A DNA stretch of 6,484 nucleotides from an uncultured Bacteroidota bacterium (GTDB lineage Bacteria > Bacteroidota > Bacteroidia > Flavobacteriales > Flavobacteriaceae), in assembly GCA_903920835.1 (NCBI GenBank), contig CAIXNQ010000081.1, positions 1-6,484 on the forward strand, in the 5' to 3' direction. A program made the position numbers and the translations under genes. Positions 1-5,755 of this stretch are shown here, piece by piece; the stretch's first letter is position 1, and every line of letters begins with the position of its first letter. The notes under the pieces are model-generated. The model saw nothing but the letters and a program-made list of their open reading frames with translations, had not been told where the DNA came from and did not search any database.

Positions 1-429
1 AATTTAAAGATTCTAGCAGGACAGCATAAAGAACGTTTGGGCGTCATTTCTTTTTATATTGAAAATCTTCATTTTAATTTGGGTGTAAAATTATTAAATG
101 ATCGATTTGGTATTCAAACCCGAGGTGGTTGCAGTTGTGCTGGAACTTATGGTCATTACCTACTGAATGTTTCAAAAGAATATTCGCACAATTTGGTTTG
201 TGAAATAGATTCGGGAAACCTATTGCAAAAACCAGGTTGGATTAGAATGTCGATTCATCCAACCACTACAAATGAAGAACTAAAATATGTTTGTAAAAGC
301 TTATCTGAACTGGCAATAAACCATTCAGAATGGTCGAGAGATTATGTTTATGATGCTAAATCGAATGAATTTCGCCATAACAACGAAGCTCATTTTGCAG
401 AAAAAATGGTAGCTAATTGGTTTGAATAG
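1..429 (+). CDS. Class V aminotransferase / cysteine-desulfurase-like enzyme, C-terminal part (5' truncated)
   Basis: The reading frame is open from base 1 and ends at TAG 427-429, so only the last 142 residues are present; the true start lies outside the window. The fragment holds the C-terminal small domain of a fold-type I, PLP-dependent class V aminotransferase. Its hallmark is RGGCSCAGTYGH at fragment residues 41-52. In SufS/CsdA-type desulfurases the equivalent loop carries the sulfur-accepting cysteine, and C46 (with C44 nearby) occupies that place here. The segment GWIRMSIHPTTTNEEL (79-94) is the usual strand-helix close to the C-terminus. The PLP lysine would be in the missing part. 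The family includes cysteine desulfurases, selenocysteine lyases and aminotransferases of unknown substrate. The RGGCSCAG loop differs from the RTGHHCA loop of true SufS, so I do not assign sufS. The gene end overlaps the convergent acyltransferase gene by 17 bp. The family is secure; the substrate is unknown. Confidence 0.88.
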   Translation, partial: NLKILAGQHKERLGVISFYIENLHFNLGVKLLNDRFGIQTRGGCSCAGTYGHYLLNVSKEYSHNLVCEIDSGNLLQKPGWIRMSIHPTTTNEELKYVCKSLSELAINHSEWSRDYVYDAKSNEFRHNNEAHFAEKMVANWFE

Positions 430-1303
430 GAGCTGCTTTTCTATGTTTCCAACGTTTGTGAGTCCATAAATAATACTCTGGATTTTCATTAATTTGTTGT
501 TCAACCAGCTTCAAAAAACGGTCTGTAATTTCATAATTAGGCACCGAAGCAGCATCTTCTGAAAGTATTTCAAAACTGGCTTCATAATAACCTCTTTTAA
601 TTTTTTTAGTTCGCAAAAAAACAACATTCATATTATATTTTTTTGACAACATTTCTGCACCAGTATGCACTGGAACGTAAATCCCCATGAAGTTTGCCCA
701 ATGAAAAGCAGATCCAACCTTGGGCGACTGATCGCTCGCAAAACCGTAAAGACTTAACTTCTTAGCTCTATTGTTAGAAGAAATCGTAGGTATTATTTCT
801 TTTGTTGTAACTAAATTAGCTTTAAATTTTGACCTGATTTTCTTTACTAAATTGTCAAAATACTTATTTTGAATTTTCTTATAAATGCCATAACCATGAA
901 ACGAGGCTTTATAATTCAATGAAACTGCCCATTCATAACTTGCATAATGTGCACACATAAGTGCAATGCTTTTGTCTTGTTTTTCTAAATCTAAATAAAC
1001 TTCAAGATTAGAATAAGAATATCTCTTTTCAATCTCAGCTTTTGAAATTGACATTGTTTTTGCCATTTCTAAAAACAAATCACAAAGGTGGTGATAGAAT
1101 TTTCGTTCTATTTGTAATATTTCTTTTTCTGTTAAATGTGGTAATGTTATACGTAAGTTCTCTCGTACAGTTTTTTTTCTATACCCAAAAACATCATAAA
1201 TAAAAAAACAGATGACATCTGAAATAAAATAAATAATCGGGAATGGCAATATAGAAACAAACCATAAAAATGGATAAACAAGAATGTAAAATAGTAACCC
1301 CAT
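413..1303 (-). CDS. Lipid A biosynthesis acyltransferase, LpxL/HtrB family
   Basis: This 296-residue protein is a full-length member of the LpxL/LpxM (HtrB) family. These inner-membrane enzymes transfer an acyl chain from acyl-ACP to the growing lipid A on the cytoplasmic face. The N-terminus (about 1-36) is a hydrophobic anchor followed by RKKTVRENLRI (42-52), the typical opening of the family. The catalytic HX4E motif is H119-YASY-E124. Further family marks are DQSP at 191-194 and the C-terminal W-THKRWKHR (280-288). The ATG at 1301-1303 is preceded by a promoter element, and the length fits the family's usual 290-310 residues. Which secondary acyl chain it adds cannot be read from the sequence; Bacteroidota often carry a single such enzyme. 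It is transcribed alone, away from the methionine sulfoxide reductase gene, and ends inside the last codons of the convergent aminotransferase gene. Confidence 0.93.
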   Translation of the reverse strand: MGLLFYILVYPFLWFVSILPFPIIYFISDVICFFIYDVFGYRKKTVRENLRITLPHLTEKEILQIERKFYHHLCDLFLEMAKTMSISKAEIEKRYSYSNLEVYLDLEKQDKSIALMCAHYASYEWAVSLNYKASFHGYGIYKKIQNKYFDNLVKKIRSKFKANLVTTKEIIPTISSNNRAKKLSLYGFASDQSPKVGSAFHWANFMGIYVPVHTGAEMLSKKYNMNVVFLRTKKIKRGYYEASFEILSEDAASVPNYEITDRFLKLVEQQINENPEYYLWTHKRWKHRKAAPIQTN

Positions 1304-1321
1304 AATAAATTAAAAAGACGA

Positions 1322-1329
1322 CAAAGATA
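1322..1329 (-). promoter_or_regulatory. Probable -7 promoter element (TATCTTTG) for the lipid A acyltransferase
   Basis: Read on the - strand, TATCTTTG matches the Bacteroidota housekeeping sigma -7 element TAnnTTTG exactly and lies 18 bases before the ATG at 1303, implying a very short leader. I see no good TTG -33 box at the usual 17-23 base distance. The element lies within the loop of a 7-bp inverted repeat (AAAGACG 1314-1320, CGTCTTT 1341-1347), which may be chance or an operator. Confidence 0.5.
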
Positions 1330-1367
1330 AATTATTTTGGCGTCTTTATGTTTTAAATCGTTGGAAT

Positions 1368-1502
1368 CTATTTAACCTTTAGCAAAATAAATCTGTTAAA
1401 TCCTTCTGTTTTTCTAATAGAAATGGGTACTGTAAAACCATGTTTCATTTCACAATAAAGACCGTCTTTTTTATTGATTTTTGTAATGAAATTTATATTC
1501 AC
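1368..1502 (-). pseudogene. Probable remnant: C-terminal end of a LytTR-type DNA-binding domain
   Basis: The - strand frame from GTG 1500-1502 to TAG 1368-1370 encodes 44 residues, and it stays open without a start upstream to about 1526, overlapping the end of the msrBA gene. The translation contains VNINFITKINKKDGLYCEMK and then GFTVPISIRKTEGFNRFI. This resembles the last strands and helix of LytTR domains: VN-x-x-xI, a beta hairpin, then (I/V)P(I/V)S-x-R. The recognition region, the rest of the domain and any receiver domain are absent, and no convincing start precedes it. I read it as the decayed 3' end of a LytTR response regulator gene, with the rest deleted or displaced. It could also be a chance open frame or a tiny independent gene. 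The resemblance was judged by eye only. Confidence 0.42.
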
Positions 1503-1515
1503 ACAATTTAAGTAC

Positions 1516-2628
1516 TTACTTCGTTTTTAATCGGGCTTTGAATATTTTTTCAAACTTTTCAATTTTGGGTTGAATTACCATTTTGCAATACATCTGTTCT
1601 TTATTATTTTCATAATAATTTTGATGGTAGTCGTCTGCTTTAAAAAAAACAGTAAAAGGAGCTACTTCTGTAACTACTGGATCTGAATATACTTTTTCAG
1701 AATTTAATTGATTGATTACTGCCAGTGCTTCTTTCTTTTGGGTTTCGTTTTCATAAAAAATTACTGAACGATATTGAGTTCCTACATCGGCGCCTTGTCT
1801 GTTGAGCGTTGTTGGGTCATGAACTGTGAAGAAAACTTTCAAAATCTCGTCAAAATTTGTTTTGGTTGGGTCATAAGTAATTTGAACCACTTCGGCATGA
1901 CCAGTATTTCCTGTACAAACTTCTTTATAGGTTGGATTTTTTGTTTTTCCGCCAGCAAAACCAGAAACTACAGATTTAACGCCGTCAAGTTTTTCATAAA
2001 CCGCTTCAACACACCAATAACAACCGCCACCTAGCGTAATTGTTTCTAATCCATTGCTTGATGTTGCTTCTTTAAATGGAACAAAATCAAGCGAAATAGC
2101 GTTCATGCAATAGCGTTTGTGTATCGGTGCTGGACCATCATCAAAAAGGTGACCAAGGTGGCTGTTGCAACGACCACAAAGTGCTTCTGTACGTTGCATT
2201 CCAAAAGAGTTATCGGCTTTGAAAGTGATGCTTTGTTTATTTTCTTGTTCAAAAAAACTGGGCCAACCGCAACTGCTTGTAAATTTTTGATTGGAGTTAA
2301 ATAGTTTATATCCGCAGGCAGCACAATAATAAGTTCCTTTGGTTTCAGAGTTCCACATAGTTCCTGTAAATGCGCGCTCAGTGTCGGCTTGACGGGCAAC
2401 GGCATATAAATCTGGAGACAAAACTTTTTTCCATTCGGCATCAGAAATGTTTAATTTTTCTGTACTTGAATTTGAATAATAAGGATTTTCGAGTTTTTGA
2501 ATTACATTTTCCATAGTAGTTAATTTTGTAGGATTTTGGGTTACTTCTTTTTTAGACTGACCACAAGCGGTGAGCACAACTAGTGGTAAAAAATTTAAAA
2601 AAACTAATAATAATTTCGACTTTATCAT
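1516..2628 (-). CDS. msrBA: Bifunctional methionine sulfoxide reductase MsrB-MsrA, predicted lipoprotein
   Basis: The 370-residue protein reduces methionine sulfoxide in proteins, with MsrB acting on the R and MsrA on the S epimer. Residues 1-22 form a lipoprotein signal: a charged start, a hydrophobic stretch and the lipobox LTAC, with C22 as the lipidated cysteine. The enzyme should therefore act outside the inner membrane on envelope proteins. MsrB spans about 60-186. It has two zinc CxxC pairs (C102/C105 and C151/C154), the SSCGWPSF segment (C120 is a likely resolving cysteine), HLGH (157-160) and catalytic C174 in RYCMNA. MsrA spans about 196-365. It has GGGCYWCVE (catalytic C203), CTGNTGHAEV (238-247), GTQYRSV (283-289) and YCKMVI, where C348 is a likely resolving cysteine. 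The order is B then A, with no thioredoxin domain, so an external reductant is needed. The ATG at 2626-2628 gives the complete signal and follows a good promoter, so the gene looks monocistronic. Confidence 0.96.
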   Translation of the reverse strand: MIKSKLLLVFLNFLPLVVLTACGQSKKEVTQNPTKLTTMENVIQKLENPYYSNSSTEKLNISDAEWKKVLSPDLYAVARQADTERAFTGTMWNSETKGTYYCAACGYKLFNSNQKFTSSCGWPSFFEQENKQSITFKADNSFGMQRTEALCGRCNSHLGHLFDDGPAPIHKRYCMNAISLDFVPFKEATSSNGLETITLGGGCYWCVEAVYEKLDGVKSVVSGFAGGKTKNPTYKEVCTGNTGHAEVVQITYDPTKTNFDEILKVFFTVHDPTTLNRQGADVGTQYRSVIFYENETQKKEALAVINQLNSEKVYSDPVVTEVAPFTVFFKADDYHQNYYENNKEQMYCKMVIQPKIEKFEKIFKARLKTK

Positions 2629-2653
2629 GGCATAATTGTTTTGGATTATAGGA

Positions 2654-2682
2654 CAAATTTACAACACAAAGAAAGTTCAAAA
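2654..2682 (-). promoter_or_regulatory. Promoter of the msrB-msrA gene
   Basis: On the - strand a TTG box (2678-2680, within TTTTG) is followed after 16 bases by TAAATTTG (2654-2661). This matches the Bacteroidota TTG / TAnnTTTG promoter, with a spacer about one base shorter than usual. The -7 box ends 25 bases before the ATG, so the leader should be about 20 bases long. Confidence 0.62.
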
Positions 2683-2722
2683 TGTCGTTTAGTTTACACC
2701 ATTATATCAATTATCAATAGTT

Positions 2723-2748
2723 TAACATTTGTTGTTTGTTCAATGTTA
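2723..2748. repeat. Short inverted repeat between tsaE and msrBA
   Basis: TAACATT (2723-2729) and AATGTTA (2742-2748) are perfectly complementary 7-bp arms around a 12-base loop. They lie 5 bp past the tsaE stop codon. The stem is AT-rich and no T-run follows on the - strand, so it is not a convincing intrinsic terminator. It might be a weak processing or regulatory hairpin, or chance. Confidence 0.3.
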
Positions 2749-2753
2749 CGTTG

Positions 2754-3161
2754 CTATTTAATAATAAGTTTTCGTTTGCCATTTTCTAGCACAGTTAATT
2801 CAATAACAATGTGATGTTCTGGAATCAAATTCGGTATTTTTTCGGACCACTCAATGAAGCACCAATTTCCGGAATATAAATAATCTTCAATTCCGATTGC
2901 CATTGCTTCGTTTTCGTCTTTGATTCTGTAAACATCGAAATGATAAAGCACCTCGCCCGAGGTGGATTGATATTCGTTGACTAATGAAAATGTAGGACTA
3001 CTCGTGGCTTCAGTCACGCCAAGTGCTTTGGCAATATTTTTAATCAATGTAGTTTTGCCTGCGCCCATTTCGCCATTAAGTAATACTATTTTAGAACTTT
3101 TTTGGTCAATAATAGTTTGGGCTACTTCTTGAATTTGATCTAAAGTAAAAATTATTTCCAT
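2754..3161 (-). CDS. tsaE: tRNA threonylcarbamoyladenosine biosynthesis ATPase TsaE
   Basis: TsaE is the small cytoplasmic ATPase that works with TsaB and TsaD to place threonylcarbamoyl on A37 of ANN-decoding tRNAs (t6A). The 135-residue product is near the usual family size. It shows the P-loop GEMGAGKTT at 30-38, SSPTFSLVNEY at 54-64 (the switch-like SPT motif), YHFDVYRI at 73-80 and FIEWSEKIP at 102-110, all standard TsaE landmarks in the right order. The ATG is at 3159-3161. The uup-like gene ends 32 bp upstream on the same strand, and no terminator or TAnnTTTG element is visible in the gap, so tsaE is probably the second gene of a two-gene transcript. Stop is TAG at 2754-2756. The assignment is secure. 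Confidence 0.96.
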   Translation of the reverse strand: MEIIFTLDQIQEVAQTIIDQKSSKIVLLNGEMGAGKTTLIKNIAKALGVTEATSSPTFSLVNEYQSTSGEVLYHFDVYRIKDENEAMAIGIEDYLYSGNWCFIEWSEKIPNLIPEHHIVIELTVLENGKRKLIIK

Positions 3162-3193
3162 GATTTTATATTAGATATTTATGTTGATTCTTT

Positions 3194-5056
3194 CTATTCC
3201 ATTTTGCTCGAAAGTTCAAACCATCGGTTCTCTTTAGCTTCTATTTTAGAGATGATACTTTGCAATTCAAGTGCGCGTTTTTCTATTTCAGACTCGGGAA
3301 CTTTATTGTCAGAAAACAATTGTTCGATTTGTTTTTTCTCGAATTCTAAGTCTTTAATTTCTCGTTCTATTTTCTGAAACTCTTTTTGTTCGTTAAAAGT
3401 TAAATTGCCAAGTGTTGGGTTATTTTGCTTCCATTCTTTTTTCTCGGCTTTGTTTTCTTCTTTTTGCGACACATCGGCACTGTCTTCATAAGCTCTAAAA
3501 TCGGAATAGTTGCCTGGAAAATCTTCGATCACGCCATTGCCTCTAAAAACGAACAAATGATCTACAATTTTATCCATAAAATAACGGTCGTGCGACACCA
3601 CCAGCAGACAACCCGGATAGTCCATCAAGAAACTTTCGAGCACGTTTAGCGTTACAATATCCAAATCATTCGTAGGCTCATCGAGAATCAAGAAGTTGGG
3701 ATTCTGAATCAAAACCGTACACAGATACAATCGTTTTAGCTCTCCACCACTCAGTTTCTCCACATAATCATGTTGTTTTTTTCGGTCGAATAAAAAACGT
3801 TCAAGCAACTGACCGGCCGAGATAATCTTGCCTTTGGTGAGCGGAATATATTCTCCATATTCTTTAATAATGTCGATTACTTTTTGACCCGGTTTTGGGT
3901 TGATGCCGCTCTGGGTATAATAACCCACCTTTATCGTGTCTCCAACGACCACTTTGCCTGCATCGAGTGGAATTGTGCCCGTTAATAAATTCAAGAAAGT
4001 AGATTTCCCTGTCCCATTCTTGCCAATAATCCCGATGCGTTCGCCCCGCTGAAAGTCGAAACTAAAGTTGTCAAGAATCACCAAATCTTTAAATTTTTTA
4101 GAAACTTTGTGCAGTTCAATGATCTTGCTTCCCATACGTTCCATATTAATTTCGAGTTCCACTTGGTTCTCTCTTCGGCGACTTTGGGCTTTTTCTTTAA
4201 TTAAATAAAAATCATCTTGACGCGATTTAGATTTTGTAGTTCGGGCTTTGGGTTGTCGGCGCATCCATTCGAGTTCTTTCACAAAAAGGTTCTGAGCCTT
4301 GTCAACACTCGAATTTTCAGAAGCAATTCGTTCTTCTTTCTTCTCTAAATAATAGCTATAATTACCTTTATATTGATAAAGTTTTCCGTTGTCGAGTTCT
4401 ATAATTTCATTGCAAACCCGTTCCAGAAAAAAACGGTCGTGGGTGACCATAAATAGCGTAATATTTTCTTTGGCAAAATAGCTTTCGAGCCATTCAATCA
4501 TCTCTAAATCTAGGTGATTAGTGGGCTCATCAAGAATCAACAAATCGGGACGGTTGATTAAAATAATGGCGAGTGACAAACGTTTTTTTTGTCCGCCCGA
4601 CATGTTTTTTACTTTCAGTTTAAAATCTTCGAGCTTTAGTTTGAATAAAATTTGCTTGAACTGGGTTTCAAAATCCCAAGCATTAAATTGATCCATTCGG
4701 TCGAAGGCTTTTTGATAAGCCTCTTCGTCTTCAGGGTTTTCGAGTGCTTTTTCATATTGTTCAATCACCTTGAGCACTTCGTTGTCGGAGGCAAAAATAC
4801 TTTCTTCAATGGTCAGCTCCTCTTGCAGGTTGTGGTTTTGCGACAGAAAAGCCATTTTAATTTCTTTTCTCAAGACCACTTGCCCCGTGTCGGGCTCATC
4901 TTCGCCATTAATAATTTTCATGATGCAGGTTTTGCCCGATCCGTTCTTAGCAATGAAAGCAATTTTTTGGTCTTTATTAATGCCGAACGAAATGTTTTCA
5001 AACAGGGTGCGTTCGCCAAATGATTTAGAGATGTTCTCGACAGAAAGATAATTCAC
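3194..5056 (-). CDS. uup: ABC-F family ATPase, Uup type
   Basis: This soluble protein has two ABC nucleotide-binding domains and no membrane segments. ABC-F proteins act at the ribosome; E. coli Uup is also linked to transposon precise excision. With a GTG start (5054-5056) the product is 620 residues. NBD1 has Walker A AKNGSGKT (36-43), signature MSGGQ (152-156), Walker B LLILDEPTNHLD (172-183) and the switch histidine in THD (205-207). The linker (about 240-305) carries the basic EWMRRQPKARTTKSKSR segment seen in Uup-type members. NBD2 has GKNGTGKST (345-353), LSGGE (435-439), FLILDEPTNDLD (455-466) and SHD (488-490). Residues about 535-620 form a charged, coiled-coil C-terminal domain, the main reason for choosing Uup over other ABC-F subfamilies. 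A TTG at 5095 would add 13 residues, but it lies upstream of the promoter -7 box, and MNYLSVENISKSFG is a normal ABC-F start. It is probably co-transcribed with tsaE. Confidence 0.88.
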   Translation of the reverse strand: MNYLSVENISKSFGERTLFENISFGINKDQKIAFIAKNGSGKTCIMKIINGEDEPDTGQVVLRKEIKMAFLSQNHNLQEELTIEESIFASDNEVLKVIEQYEKALENPEDEEAYQKAFDRMDQFNAWDFETQFKQILFKLKLEDFKLKVKNMSGGQKKRLSLAIILINRPDLLILDEPTNHLDLEMIEWLESYFAKENITLFMVTHDRFFLERVCNEIIELDNGKLYQYKGNYSYYLEKKEERIASENSSVDKAQNLFVKELEWMRRQPKARTTKSKSRQDDFYLIKEKAQSRRRENQVELEINMERMGSKIIELHKVSKKFKDLVILDNFSFDFQRGERIGIIGKNGTGKSTFLNLLTGTIPLDAGKVVVGDTIKVGYYTQSGINPKPGQKVIDIIKEYGEYIPLTKGKIISAGQLLERFLFDRKKQHDYVEKLSGGELKRLYLCTVLIQNPNFLILDEPTNDLDIVTLNVLESFLMDYPGCLLVVSHDRYFMDKIVDHLFVFRGNGVIEDFPGNYSDFRAYEDSADVSQKEENKAEKKEWKQNNPTLGNLTFNEQKEFQKIEREIKDLEFEKKQIEQLFSDNKVPESEIEKRALELQSIISKIEAKENRWFELSSKME

Positions 5057-5072
5057 TAGGGTAGATTTTTGG

Positions 5073-5103
5073 CAAAAGTAGGTCTTTGCGAGCAACGAAG
5101 CAA
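5073..5103 (-). promoter_or_regulatory. Promoter of the uup-tsaE pair; decides the uup start
   Basis: Read on the - strand, TTG (5101-5103) is followed after 20 bases by TACTTTTG (5073-5080), an exact match to TAnnTTTG with a normal spacer. Transcription would begin about 5-8 bases past the -7 box, around 5066, leaving a leader of roughly 10 bases before the GTG at 5056. A start at TTG 5095 would lie inside the promoter, so the shorter protein is preferred. Confidence 0.6.
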
Positions 5104-5194
5104 TGTTTGTAATGATTTCGGTCGAAAGTAAATAATAGCAACCATAAATAAAATTAACACAAAACCTTTAATTTGCAAAGCAATATTCAGTTTT

Positions 5195-5383
5195 GGGATC
5201 AATACCGCAACTTAAGGTATCGATACCGGGGCTTGCGGTATCTCTACCAAAGCCGAGGGTATCAATACCAAAGCCGAGGGTATTGATACCAAATCCGAAA
5301 TTATCAATATTTAGACTTTTAGTATCAATACCACAGATTGTGGTATCAATATCAAGACTTGCGGTATTGATACCAAATAATTA
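5195..5383. repeat. Nine-unit 21-bp tandem repeat array with near-palindromic cores
   Basis: Nine consecutive units start at 5195, 5216, 5237, 5258, 5279, 5300, 5321, 5342 and 5363, each exactly 21 bp with no insertion or deletion. Every unit opens with a 12-bp core close to GGTATYRATACC, followed by a 9-bp spacer. Units 3 and 4 share nearly the whole unit; unit 6 is the most diverged. The core middle is CAAT in units 1, 4, 6, 7 and 8, TGAT in 5 and 9, CGAT in 2 (a perfect palindrome) and TCTC in 3. Because CAAT and TGAT cores are reverse complements, units 4 and 5 can pair over 12 bp (5258-5269 with 5279-5290, 9-base loop), and units 8 and 9 over 11 of 12. A further 8-bp stem with a 3-base loop sits at 5328-5346. 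Both strands stay open in one frame (plus heptad like VSIPKPR, minus heptad like GIDTxSL), but neither has an ATG start, so I do not call a gene. Confidence 0.93.
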
Positions 5384-5547
5384 ATCGTATTAATTAATGG
5401 ATGTTATCTTACTTAATTTACTACGAAATTGTTGAAAGGTGCTAACGATAAACAGATAAAAGGTTTGAAGAGTGTTATTTTATTTATAGGGGATATATAA
5501 TACGAAACAAGTTTCTTAGATCAATAAGATCCAGCAACTCGTATAGA

Positions 5548-5592
5548 ATTTCGCTAATCACCACTAACTTTAATCAAGCTTTTTAGCGAAAT
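5548..5592. repeat. 10-bp perfect inverted repeat with 25-base loop
   Basis: ATTTCGCTAA (5548-5557) is the exact reverse complement of TTAGCGAAAT (5583-5592). The arms contain two CG steps in an otherwise very AT-rich stretch, which makes chance pairing less likely. No T-run follows either arm, so it does not look like an intrinsic terminator. A palindromic regulator site, an RNA hairpin or the ends of a small decayed element are all possible. Confidence 0.55.
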
Positions 5593-5714
5593 ATCTACGA
5601 TTTTGAAAGTTTTAAATGACCACTAAACTTTGCAATTTCAAGTTAAAGAAGCAACTCTTTAGTTCTTAAAAATCAAAAAAAACTAACATTTAGAATTTAT
5701 TTAAAATAAAGTTG

Positions 5715-5722
5715 TACTTTCG
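5715..5722 (+). promoter_or_regulatory. Possible -7 promoter element (TACTTTCG) for the CPBP protease gene
   Basis: TACTTTCG differs from TAnnTTTG at one base and lies 33 bases before the ATG at 5756. No clear TTG -33 box stands at the usual distance, so this is a weak candidate chosen mainly for its position. Confidence 0.33.
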
Positions 5723-5755
5723 GCAAGCAAAATTTTTAAAGAAAGCTTATCAATA

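Larger units (their letters stand above)
5384..5755. other. AT-rich intergenic stretch without a convincing gene
   Basis: Between the 21-bp array and the CPBP gene I find no open frame with a recognisable product. The only ATG with a following frame near the array (5397) stops after 12 codons. Possible RNA-like pairing exists: ATACGA (5500-5505) with TCGTAT (5539-5544), enclosing TCTTA (5514-5518) with TAAGA (5525-5529). A stronger 10-bp inverted repeat follows at 5548-5592. There is also a loose direct repeat, ACCACTAACTTT (5560-5571) and ACCACTAAACTTT (5629-5641). The last 50 bases hold a possible promoter for the downstream gene. Confidence 0.6.

Noticed and set aside
36..42. Start codon (TTG at 37) for the first gene
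   Set aside because: The frame is open to base 1 and the product is clearly only the C-terminal part of a class V aminotransferase, so the true start is upstream of the window.
1457..1472. Intrinsic terminator on the + strand (AAAGAC/GTCTTT followed by T's)
   Set aside because: The stem collapses to about 5 bp with almost no loop, and no + strand gene ends nearby.
2103..2441. A 112-residue minus-strand gene and other open frames within msrBA
   Set aside because: They overlap the MsrB domain in another frame and show no family motif; all catalytic residues lie in the msrBA frame.
3162..3193. Separate promoter for tsaE
   Set aside because: The 32-bp gap after the uup-like gene has no TAnnTTTG element and no terminator; co-transcription is simpler.
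4652..5051. Plus-strand open frames opposite the first ABC domain
   Set aside because: They are antisense shadows of a gene with complete Walker and signature motifs; their translations are hydrophobic and low in information.
5195..5383. CRISPR array
   Set aside because: The whole 21-bp unit repeats in tandem with only 9-bp partly similar spacers; there are no 25-40 bp unique spacers and no cas gene nearby.
5193..5384. A 63-residue repeat protein on the + strand
   Set aside because: It needs a TTG start with no promoter or leader support, and it is fully explained by the tandem repeat; the opposite strand is equally open.
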